Shown: one piece after another, positions 1-6,345 of the stretch
How positions within the stretch are numbered: the stretch's first letter is position 1
Layout of the letters: each line of letters opens with the position of its first letter
Assembly (NCBI GenBank): GCA_020073365.1
Contig: JAIQFL010000052.1
Coordinates: forward strand, 1 to 44,297
Length of the DNA stretch: 44,297 nucleotides
Direction of reading: 5' to 3'
From: Terriglobia bacterium
Lineage (GTDB): Bacteria > Acidobacteriota > Terriglobia > Bryobacterales > Bryobacteraceae
The notes under the pieces: generated by a model
Databases searched by the model: none
The model's input: only the letters and a program-made list of their open reading frames with translations
Told to the model about the DNA's origin: nothing
Translations under genes and position numbers: made by a program

Positions 1-555
1 CCCGCAACGGCTGCTCCTCTCGAAGCCTCCATTCCGAGGTCAACGTTCCTGGCCTGCTACTTCGCTTCCAGCTCGCCGCTTCCTCCGCCCGTTCGGCCTT
101 TCTGCTCCGCTACCCAAACCGGTTAGCCCCGGTCTGAGCCGCTTCAATGCTTCTGGCCCGTTGCAGTTTCCGCGACTCGCTCGACTGGCCGCGCCGCCAG
201 CCTCCACTCCCCTTGGGGACTGTTACCTCCCGCCGGATCAAAGTGTTCAACTGGATTTGCTGCCTGTCGGCCCGCCTTCCGAATCCGCCCGATTTCCCTT
301 CGCTCCCCACAGCCGCTTTCTATCGCTAGTGTTTCGGCTGCGGATCAACGTTCCAGGTCCGCTACGTTTCCGGAGGCTTGCTGTTCCTCAAACCTCTTGG
401 AACCTCCCCCACTATGCCCGGAAACCCGCTTTCCGTCAATGCTTTTTGTGAGAAAGATATCCGATTTCCTCAAGTTGTTTCTGCCTTGTTTCGAGCCAGT
501 TACAGAGGCAAGACGTGAATTGCTTGTGAATAAAACAAGGGCCGTCAACCCTGTT
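1..555. other. Gene-free left end with an imperfect direct repeat
   Basis: I find no convincing gene here. Short open frames exist on both strands, but they are rich in Pro, Arg and Ser, have no recognisable motif and have no good start. A 21-bp segment at 40-60 recurs at 345-365 with three mismatches (both begin TCAACGTTCC), and other stretches look like weaker relatives. On the minus strand the bases are purine-rich. This may be the degenerate tail of a repeat or of a gene beyond the left edge. Confidence 0.4.
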
Positions 556-1671
556 CTATTTCACCAGCTTCAGAATCATGCCATTGTCCGTGGCCAGCCA
601 CATGTTGTTCTCATCGATCACCGCCAGGGTGGCACTGTTGGCCGTCGCACGGTAGTCAACGGGGATCTCGGTCCACGCACTGTAGTCGCGGCTGCGCAGC
701 ACTTGTACCTTTCCGGGCACGACGTTGCGAACCTGGCCGGCCACCACAATACCGGCTAGATAAGCGGTGCCATCCGGGGTGAGCCAGATATCGCTGATGG
801 CGAACCGCCTGTCCCGATACACCGTCTGGCTGGCGCCCGTCACCCAATCGATCTTATAAGCCTCGCTGGGGTAGCGGAACCCGTTGGAATACTCGATCAG
901 CCCCAAGCCCTTGCCCGCCGGGCCAAAGCGTATGCGGGAGACATCGCCGAATAGCGAGGAGGAGTGGGGTTGCCAGGTTTTGCCGCCGTCACGGGTCACC
1001 AATGAATACGATAGGTGCGGCGTTTCGCGGCGGTTCATGGCCTCTTCCGGGTCCATCCAGTCTGGTAACCGCTGTGGAAAGCGCCGCGGCGGCGAATTCC
1101 AACCGCTGATGAGGCCGAACTTGGATGTCGCAAACGCGATCCAGTTGTAGGCGCTGTAGTCCGCCATGCCGGGGAGGTCGGCCGCTGCGGCGATGGGTTT
1201 CCAATGCGCACCGCCATCGTGGGTCTCCTCCACACGCTTCTTGGCGCCTGCGGCTAGTCCGTTCTTTTCATCGCTGAAGTAGACGCGCAGCATATCGGAG
1301 CGCAATCCCGGTATTTTGCGCCAGTTCTTCCCGGCTTCGGTAGTCTGCCAAAGTCCTTTTGTGGTAACCATCCAGCCCAGGTTTTCATTCAGGAAGAAAA
1401 GGGAAACGGGAGCTTCCTTCAGATCGATGAGCTGCCAGTTGTCGCCGCCGTCGGAAGTTACCACGGAAACGGGCCGATGATGGTTGCCTTCCTGAATAAA
1501 TCCAACCGCCACCCCGCGGGTCGCGGAAGCGAATTGGAGGTCGCGGATGATCAGCGTAGATTTGTTCTTGTCGTAGAAGTATTGCATCTGCCAGCGCTGG
1601 GCCACCGCCGGCGTCACCGACGCCGTGAGAGCCAACAGCGCGAAGATCGGTCGAACCAACATGGAAGTCAC
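556..1671 (-). CDS. Secreted Ycf48/BNR-repeat beta-propeller protein
   Basis: A 371-residue protein with a clear signal peptide (about residues 1-24, ending AVAQ). The mature part has several propeller blades of the Ycf48/Hcf136 or BNR type. The marks are repeated aromatic turns: GDNWQLIDL, GKNWRKIPG, GAHWKPIAA and GGKTWQPHS, each after a Thr-x-Asp/Glu-Gly-Gly-like turn. In plants and cyanobacteria Ycf48 assists photosystem II assembly. In non-photosynthetic acidobacteria such propellers are exported proteins of unknown role, so no photosynthetic function is implied. The start lies 7 nt after the stop of the upstream GAF gene, so the two are probably co-transcribed. Domain assignment is good; function is unknown. 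Confidence 0.8.
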   Translation of the reverse strand: MTSMLVRPIFALLALTASVTPAVAQRWQMQYFYDKNKSTLIIRDLQFASATRGVAVGFIQEGNHHRPVSVVTSDGGDNWQLIDLKEAPVSLFFLNENLGWMVTTKGLWQTTEAGKNWRKIPGLRSDMLRVYFSDEKNGLAAGAKKRVEETHDGGAHWKPIAAAADLPGMADYSAYNWIAFATSKFGLISGWNSPPRRFPQRLPDWMDPEEAMNRRETPHLSYSLVTRDGGKTWQPHSSSLFGDVSRIRFGPAGKGLGLIEYSNGFRYPSEAYKIDWVTGASQTVYRDRRFAISDIWLTPDGTAYLAGIVVAGQVRNVVPGKVQVLRSRDYSAWTEIPVDYRATANSATLAVIDENNMWLATDNGMILKLVK

Positions 1672-1678
1672 TCTGCTT

Positions 1679-2314
1679 CTATTGTTTCATTGGAATGGGC
1701 CCGGAGGAAAGCACCAGTTCCACATGATTCAGCGATTCCAACGCGCTCGGGGGCATGCGCGCCAGCACCAGAACGCACCCCACCTGCTCTCCCACCGTGG
1801 TCAGCACTTCCATCTCGCTGCCGGTATGCTGATGAGTAGGTCGGTGCTGGACGTTGATGACCCCTACCACCCGGTTGCGCGCAATCACCGGCGCTGAAAG
1901 AAAGGCTTCAAAGGAGTCCTCCTCCAGCTCGCCGAATTTCTTGAACCGCGGATCCTTGTACGCCTCGCGGGATATCGCCAGCAGCCGCCGTTCGCGGGCC
2001 ACCCATCCGGTCAGGCCCTCATTCGATCGCATCCTCAGTTTCCCGATCGTCGAGGGGTGGGGCGTGTTGGAAGCGCACAGCACCAGTTCTTCGCCATCCA
2101 GAAGGTACACCAGGCACGCATCGCACTCGGTGTATTCCACCACCAGGGAAACAACCCCTTGCAGCACCTCTTGCAGGCTCATTTCCCGAACCATGAATCG
2201 GCTGATCTTCTGGAAGAGACGCAACTGCTGCTCGGTCCTTTGCAGGCGCAATTCGAGGTCTTTGGCTTTTGGCACGACTTTATTATAGCTATCACTATTA
2301 TAGCTATCACTCAC
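1679..2314 (-). CDS. GAF-domain sensor protein
   Basis: Up to 211 residues. A short coiled coil (about residues 17-45, KDLELRLQRTEQQLRLFQ) is followed by one GAF domain (about 45-185) with the usual LxEVLxxVV, TECDACLVYLLD, EGLTGWVA, SAPVIARNRVVGVINV and GEQVGCVL segments. GAF domains bind cyclic nucleotides or other small ligands, or mediate dimerisation. No output domain is visible; the protein stops just after the GAF fold, where relatives often carry a kinase, ANTAR or other effector. The start is uncertain. A GTG at 2314 gives SDSYNSDSYN, encoded by a perfect 15-bp tandem repeat (2281-2310) that contains TATAAT twice. A GTG at 2275 would sit about 7 nt below the second TATAAT and could be leaderless. 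It heads a two-gene unit with the propeller gene. Confidence 0.8.
   Translation of the reverse strand: MSDSYNSDSYNKVVPKAKDLELRLQRTEQQLRLFQKISRFMVREMSLQEVLQGVVSLVVEYTECDACLVYLLDGEELVLCASNTPHPSTIGKLRMRSNEGLTGWVARERRLLAISREAYKDPRFKKFGELEEDSFEAFLSAPVIARNRVVGVINVQHRPTHQHTGSEMEVLTTVGEQVGCVLVLARMPPSALESLNHVELVLSSGPIPMKQ
2281..2310 (-). promoter_or_regulatory. Tandem 15-bp repeat holding two TATAAT hexamers
   Basis: Two perfect copies of a 15-bp unit lie head to tail. On the minus strand each carries a consensus -10 hexamer TATAAT (2302-2297 and 2287-2282). This AT-rich patch stands out in GC-rich DNA. It may be the promoter of the GAF/propeller pair, with transcription starting near the GTG at 2275. 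No good -35 hexamer is seen, so this is tentative. Confidence 0.35.
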
Positions 2315-2455
2315 GGTGGGACAGGCATCCAGGCGGGACTGGCGGCTTTGTGGGAAACCTGCGGCGGATTGCTAATCCCCCTGCCGCCTTTTGACGCGCC
2401 CCTGCGGGCAAGGCCGCGTTCCCAAATCATCACTTTTTTCACAGGACCCGGAAGG

Positions 2456-2484
2456 ACAGGCGGGCCTTTAGGCCGCCCCGCCTA
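2456..2484 (-). terminator. Hairpin just after the TPR gene
   Basis: A GC-rich inverted repeat (AGGCGGGCC, loop TTTA, GGCC then GCCCCGCCT with a small bulge) lies within about 35 nt of the stop codon at 2490 on the minus strand. There is no U-tract, so it is a possible but not canonical terminator. Confidence 0.35.
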
Positions 2485-2489
2485 TCCAG

Positions 2490-4337
2490 TTACTGCGCGC
2501 CCTTCACCAACTCGCGGGCCTTCGCCATGTCGGCATCCGCACCCTGAGTGTCCCCCAGCGCCCGTTTAGCGGCGCTGCGGTTGGCATATGCGTTGGAGTA
2601 TGCCGGATTGAGCCGGATGGCCTGGTCGAAATCCCCTATCGCCTGCGTGAATTGCTTGAGCCGCAGATGTGCATAGCCGCGACCATTGTAGGCCAGTGGC
2701 AGCGACGGATCGAGTTTCAGAGCCTCCGTGAACTGCACGATCGCCTCCGCATGGTGCTCGTCCTGCGACAGCTTCCGGGCGCGCACGTAATACTCCGCAG
2801 CGCTCATGCTGGAAGGCTTCGGCAGTTCGGGTGCAGCGGGCTTGTGGGCCTCGGCCGCCGGAGGAGGGGGTGTTGCGACGGCAGGCGGTGTCACCGGTTT
2901 GGTTTCAGGCTGCGGCGGCACCTCGGGAACCGCGGGTTTGGTCTCCGCGGGTTTCGACTCTGACGGTTTCGCCTCCGCCGGCGGCTCCTTTGTTCCGGTC
3001 CCCGCCGGTCGGGCCTCGGCCGGTTTCGATTCCGCGGGTTTGACCTCCGCCGGCGGCTCCGTCGCTGGAGGCATGACAGGCTTGGGCGGCGCTTCGGCGG
3101 CGCCCGGCAAAGCGATCACACCGGTGTCCGGCAGTCTTTCTTTGCTGAGAGATCTCTGTATCGCTTCGTCAACCTTGGCCTGCGCCTCCGCCACCAATCG
3201 CTGGGTCTCCGGGTTGGACGAATCCAGGCTCTGGGCCTGCTTCAAATCCGACAATGCTTCGTCGTAACGCCCCAATAGGAAATAGGCGTTGCCTCGGGCC
3301 GCCCAGGCAAGCGCTGAATTCGGGTTAATCGTGAGTGCCAGAGAGCGATCCGCAAGCCCTTTCTCATGCTCCCCCAGCAGGTGGTAGGAACTGCCGCGCG
3401 CCACATAGGCCTCGACGTTGTACGGATCGAGCTGCACCGCCTGGTCGCGGTCCTGGAGCGACTCCTGGAACTTCTTGAGCCGCGCATAAACGGCGCCTCG
3501 CGCCAGGAAGACGCGCGCATCCTTGGGGTCGCGCCGGATGGCTTCACCATAGTCCACCAGGGCGCCGTAGTCGTCTCCGACCCGCTCGCGCACGGCCCCG
3601 CGTGCGCGCAAAGCCCGCAGATCTTCGGGATTGAGTTTCAGCGCCGCGTTCAGGTCCTCCAGCGCGCGCTGGTATTCGCCAATGCCGGCATAGGCGAGAC
3701 CGCGCTCCGCCCACGCAACTTCATAATCCGGCTTGCGGCTCAGACCGACGTCCAGATCTTCGATGGCGTCGCGGAATTGTCCCAGCGCCGAGCGCGCTGC
3801 GCCGCGTCCCTCATAGGGCTCCGCGTTGTCGTTCCGCAGCTTGATGGCTTGCGTAAAATCTGAAATGGCGTTGGCGTACTGCGTCATCGCCAGATAAGCG
3901 TTCCCACGCCCCGTATAGATCTCGCTGCGCTCCAGCTTGAGCCCGATGGCCGTGTCGTAATCCTGGATGGCGCGCAGGAACTGCTTCATGGCGAGGAAGC
4001 AGTCTCCGCGCGCGGCATACGATTGACCCGCGCCCGGCTGGACTTTGACGGCCTCTTCCAGGTCTGCCGCGGCCTTCTCCAACTCGCCCGCCGCCCGATA
4101 GTCTGTTCCGCGCGCCCGCCACGCCGCTCCGTTGGAAGCGTCGGCCTCAATCGCTTCGGTATAGGCGGCCATGGCATCGTCGCGCTTGCCCGCCTGGTCC
4201 GCGCGAACCCCGCGTTGATAGGCCGCCTGGGACTTCTTCGGGTCGGGTTTGGCATCCGCGCCGTTAACCGGAAGGATCAAGCCGCATATGCCGAACTTTA
4301 CTACAATGCGCACAAGACAACACCGTGGATTCTGCAT
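2490..4337 (-). CDS. Exported tetratricopeptide-repeat protein with Pro/Glu-rich linker
   Basis: A TPR scaffold protein of about 615 residues. From the ATG at 4337 it begins with a short basic and hydrophobic stretch (MQNPRCCLVRIVVKFGICGL) that looks like a signal peptide. At least ten 34-residue TPR units follow, with the usual A/G-x-x-Y/G-x-x-x-G and DxxxAIxLxP pattern (DYDTAIGLKLERSEIYTGRG, DLNAALKLNPEDLRALRARG, DRDQAVQLDPYNVEAYVARG). A low-complexity linker built from KPAESKPAE-like repeats comes next, then two or three more TPRs at the C terminus. TPRs mediate protein-protein contacts; the partner is unknown. The frame stays open up to 4496, but that N terminus is composition-poor and lacks a signal peptide. 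GGAAGG lies only 2 nt before the chosen ATG, so the exact start is unsure. Confidence 0.8.
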   Translation of the reverse strand: MQNPRCCLVRIVVKFGICGLILPVNGADAKPDPKKSQAAYQRGVRADQAGKRDDAMAAYTEAIEADASNGAAWRARGTDYRAAGELEKAAADLEEAVKVQPGAGQSYAARGDCFLAMKQFLRAIQDYDTAIGLKLERSEIYTGRGNAYLAMTQYANAISDFTQAIKLRNDNAEPYEGRGAARSALGQFRDAIEDLDVGLSRKPDYEVAWAERGLAYAGIGEYQRALEDLNAALKLNPEDLRALRARGAVRERVGDDYGALVDYGEAIRRDPKDARVFLARGAVYARLKKFQESLQDRDQAVQLDPYNVEAYVARGSSYHLLGEHEKGLADRSLALTINPNSALAWAARGNAYFLLGRYDEALSDLKQAQSLDSSNPETQRLVAEAQAKVDEAIQRSLSKERLPDTGVIALPGAAEAPPKPVMPPATEPPAEVKPAESKPAEARPAGTGTKEPPAEAKPSESKPAETKPAVPEVPPQPETKPVTPPAVATPPPPAAEAHKPAAPELPKPSSMSAAEYYVRARKLSQDEHHAEAIVQFTEALKLDPSLPLAYNGRGYAHLRLKQFTQAIGDFDQAIRLNPAYSNAYANRSAAKRALGDTQGADADMAKARELVKGAQ

Positions 4338-4492
4338 GGCCTTCCATAACCAGTGTAACGCCGCCTTGGTTGTGGACATCCAGGCATCCGTGGACGCCCC
4401 TGCGACCCCGGAGCCTCGGCATCGCGTCCCGCCCGCGAACTGAAGCGCTGAATGGAACTGGTTGGATATCTCATTTTTTGGCGTGAACGCAG

Positions 4493-4903
4493 TCAAGATG
4501 GCATCACACAGGGAACCATCTGCCGGCTATGCCGGCGATAGATGCGGAAATCGGAATCCGTGGTGAGAATCACCGGGTCGGGAAGCGTTTCGGTCATCCG
4601 CACAAGGCAGGCGTCCGCGAGGCTGATGGGCACGTCCGCATATTTCTGTAAAAGCCTAAGCACCGGATCCACGTCGTTGTCCAGGTTGAACGCCACAATC
4701 ACGGCCCGGCGGCGCAGCAGCTCACTGAGTGGGGGGATCCCGTGCGCGCCAAGAAGGTGGACAGCCTCGGACAGGACGGCCTCGCAGGTGCGCCAAGGTG
4801 GAGCGTGGCCCGGCGCTTGCGTCAGCGCCCACTGGTGGTGGGAGTCGCGGCGGCTCAGCAAAGCCACCAGGAAGCCCGCGTCAACGAGCGCGTTTCTGGC
4901 CAT
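4493..4903 (-). CDS. PIN-domain toxin, VapC-like
   Basis: A 136-residue PIN-domain protein. It has the four-acidic-residue pattern of PIN nucleases: Asp8 (NALVDAG), Glu46 (EAVLSEAV), Asp97 (SLADACLV) and Asp116/Asp118 (TTDSDF). VapC-type PIN toxins are Mg-dependent endoribonucleases, often cutting tRNA or rRNA. The gene starts inside the 3' end of a ribbon-helix-helix gene (23-bp overlap), which is the classical antitoxin-toxin layout with translational coupling. All expected acidic residues are present, so it looks intact. The RNA target cannot be told from sequence. Confidence 0.88.
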   Translation of the reverse strand: MARNALVDAGFLVALLSRRDSHHQWALTQAPGHAPPWRTCEAVLSEAVHLLGAHGIPPLSELLRRRAVIVAFNLDNDVDPVLRLLQKYADVPISLADACLVRMTETLPDPVILTTDSDFRIYRRHSRQMVPCVMPS

Positions 4904-5138
4904 AACCCGTAGCTTTCAAGTACCGCTTCTTGCGTGCGCTCAGGTCGGAGGGCAAGCCGTCCACCGAGCCGATGAGATCGGCAATGGCATCCAGCGGCGC
5001 GGATTGATGCCGTGAGGGCGGAGCAGCGCGTTGCAAGCGCTCGCGCACGATATCGGACTTCGAACATCCACGCCCGCGCGATTCCACCTCGATCTCGGCC
5101 ACCAGCGGCTCGGGCAGCCGTACGGTTAGAGTCTTCAC
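4881..5138 (-). CDS. Ribbon-helix-helix antitoxin (CopG/Arc type)
   Basis: An 85-residue protein starting MKTLTVRLPEPLVAEIE, the beta-strand plus helix A of a ribbon-helix-helix DNA-binding domain, followed by SKSDIVRERLQ as helix B. The C-terminal half (LDAIADLIGSVDGLPSDLSARKKRYLK) resembles the toxin-binding tail of such antitoxins. It should bind the PIN toxin encoded immediately downstream and repress their shared promoter. Its 3' end overlaps the toxin start by 23 bp. Confidence 0.88.
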   Translation of the reverse strand: MKTLTVRLPEPLVAEIEVESRGRGCSKSDIVRERLQRAAPPSRHQSAPLDAIADLIGSVDGLPSDLSARKKRYLKATGYGQKRAR

Positions 5139-5183
5139 ATGAACAGTGTATTACGGCACCGCCAGGCATGCAAGACAGCGACA

Positions 5184-5621
5184 CTAGAGGAACAGTTCAG
5201 CCGAGACGCCAAAGTATTCGGCCAACTTCTTGACCTGGGCCTTGCTGATCCCGCGCTTGCCGTTCACAAGGTCGGACACCTGAGCGCGCGAACCGAGCAC
5301 AGGAACGAGATCCGTCTGCTTCAGACCGCTTTGTTCCATCAGGAACTGCACCATCTTGTGCGGAGGGGCATCCGGGAGCGGGTAATGTTCGTCGTCGTAG
5401 TCCTGGATGAGGCGTTGAAGCAATTCGGCCAGCGCATTCTCTTCGGCCGACGCGTCATGTTTGAACGTCAGCCGCTCCAGGTGCTCCACCATGCGATCGA
5501 ATTCTTCGTCGCTTTCGATCACCTTGGGAAGGGTCTCCGCACACAGTTTGCCATAGCGGACGGCGTCCAGCACCGCGCCGTTTGCGCTCCGGGGTGCTTT
5601 AGGGGTCAGTGTTTTGCCCAT
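5184..5621 (-). CDS. higA: HigA-like antitoxin with XRE helix-turn-helix
   Basis: A 145-residue protein starting MGKTLTPKAP. The N-terminal half is an acidic helical region (SDEEFDRMVEHLERLT, AEENALAELLQRLIQDYDDEHYPL), as in the long class of HigA antitoxins. The C-terminal half is an XRE/Cro-type helix-turn-helix (LMEQSGLKQTDLVPVLGSRAQVSDLVNGKRGISKAQVKKLAEYFGV). It overlaps the end of the toxin gene by 16 nt, giving the toxin-first order typical of higBA. It likely neutralises the toxin and autoregulates the operon. The frame stays open upstream to 5831, but that part is the toxin gene read in another frame. Confidence 0.9.
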   Translation of the reverse strand: MGKTLTPKAPRSANGAVLDAVRYGKLCAETLPKVIESDEEFDRMVEHLERLTFKHDASAEENALAELLQRLIQDYDDEHYPLPDAPPHKMVQFLMEQSGLKQTDLVPVLGSRAQVSDLVNGKRGISKAQVKKLAEYFGVSAELFL

Positions 5622-5905
5622 TTCATCCACTCCTTCCGGTCGTATTCCTTGTGGCTCGGTAAAGCCTTCACGAAGATCCGCTTGGTTGGGCAGTCCACCG
5701 TGGTGATCAGCCTGTAATCGTTGTGGCAGATGTCGAACACCAACACATCGCCAATCTGGTCGGCGGATGCGAAACGCTTCCGGACATCCTCCGGGCGGGT
5801 CCAATCGGCCCTGCGCGCGGTCTTGTACCATTCCGTCAGTTCTTCGGTGGCTCCAGGGCGCTTCTTCGCCAGCTTCATCAGGCCGCGCTTGCTGATCACG
5901 TTCAC
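5606..5905 (-). CDS. higB: HigB-type mRNA interferase toxin
   Basis: A 99-residue protein read from a GTG at 5905 (VNVISKRGLMKLAKKRPGA). It matches the RelE-fold HigB family along its whole length: EELTEWYKTARRADWTRPEDVRKRF, then GDVLVFDICHNDYRLITTVD, then RIFVKALPSHKEYDRKEW. HigB toxins bind the ribosome and cut mRNA during translation. An open frame continues upstream to 6175, but the family N terminus begins at VISK, so the GTG is preferred. Toxin precedes antitoxin with a 16-nt overlap. No strong ribosome-binding site is seen; a TAACAT lies about 10 nt upstream, so the transcript could be leaderless. Confidence 0.88.
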   Translation of the reverse strand: MNVISKRGLMKLAKKRPGATEELTEWYKTARRADWTRPEDVRKRFASADQIGDVLVFDICHNDYRLITTVDCPTKRIFVKALPSHKEYDRKEWMKWAKH

Positions 5906-6112
5906 CAAATCAATGTTAGCATCTTGCTTACACCAATACATCCAGAGGCCCATCAATGGGCGGCCCGCATTCTCTTCAGCCGGATCAAGAACGAGCGGTC
6001 CCGCGCGAACTCCGTTCTCCAAGCCCTCTCGGACGCTTGGCCGGAGCGCGATCCACGGATTCTGCCGAACTCTAAGCGCCATCCACCCCCGCCGGTTTTT
6101 GGTGTACACTCT

Positions 6113-6280
6113 TATGGAAGTTGGAATTCCGCTGGTGTACGGGAAGCTGGTGAAAATCCAGCACGGCCCCGCCACTGTAAGCGCGGAGAGCCGATCGATA
6201 ACGCCACTATTCCGGCAACCGGAATGGGAAGGCCGATCGGTTCGAAGAGGCGCAAGTCAGGAGACCGGCCAGCGCGATTC
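6113..6280 (+). promoter_or_regulatory. Cobalamin (AdoCbl-type) riboswitch
   Basis: The leader of the TonB receptor has the conserved core of a cobalamin riboswitch. GCCACTG (6171-6177) sits in the conserved core after GAAGCTGGTGAAAATCCAGC. The B12 box AAGTCAGGAGACCGGCC (6254-6270) follows, with paired arms between them (AGCCGATCG/CGATCGG, CCGG repeats). Binding of cobalamin normally shuts off expression of downstream uptake genes. TACACT at 6105-6110 just upstream could be a -10 element. Confidence 0.95.
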
Positions 6281-6322
6281 AGCCGTCCTGCCTCGAGGAG
6301 GCGGGCGGAGTTTGACTCGTTC

Positions 6323-6341
6323 GGCTCTCGAGGGAGGAGCC
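6323..6341 (+). promoter_or_regulatory. Hairpin that encloses the Shine-Dalgarno of the B12 receptor
   Basis: GGCTC (6323-6327) can pair with GAGCC (6337-6341), with GGGAGG of the ribosome-binding site between or within the arms and the ATG at 6346. A second hairpin (6287-6305, CCTGCCTC/GAGGCGGG) lies between it and the aptamer. This fits an expression platform that controls translation start rather than termination; no U-tract is present. Confidence 0.5.
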
Positions 6342-6345
6342 TGGA

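Noticed and set aside
1..555. A CRISPR-like or tandem array at the left end
   Set aside because: Only two imperfect 21-bp copies 305 bp apart are clear; there is no regular spacing and no cas gene.
2315..2350. A possible fifth GGTGGGACAGAC element
   Set aside because: Only the first dozen bases match (GGTGGGACAGGC); the right arm is missing, so I did not count it.
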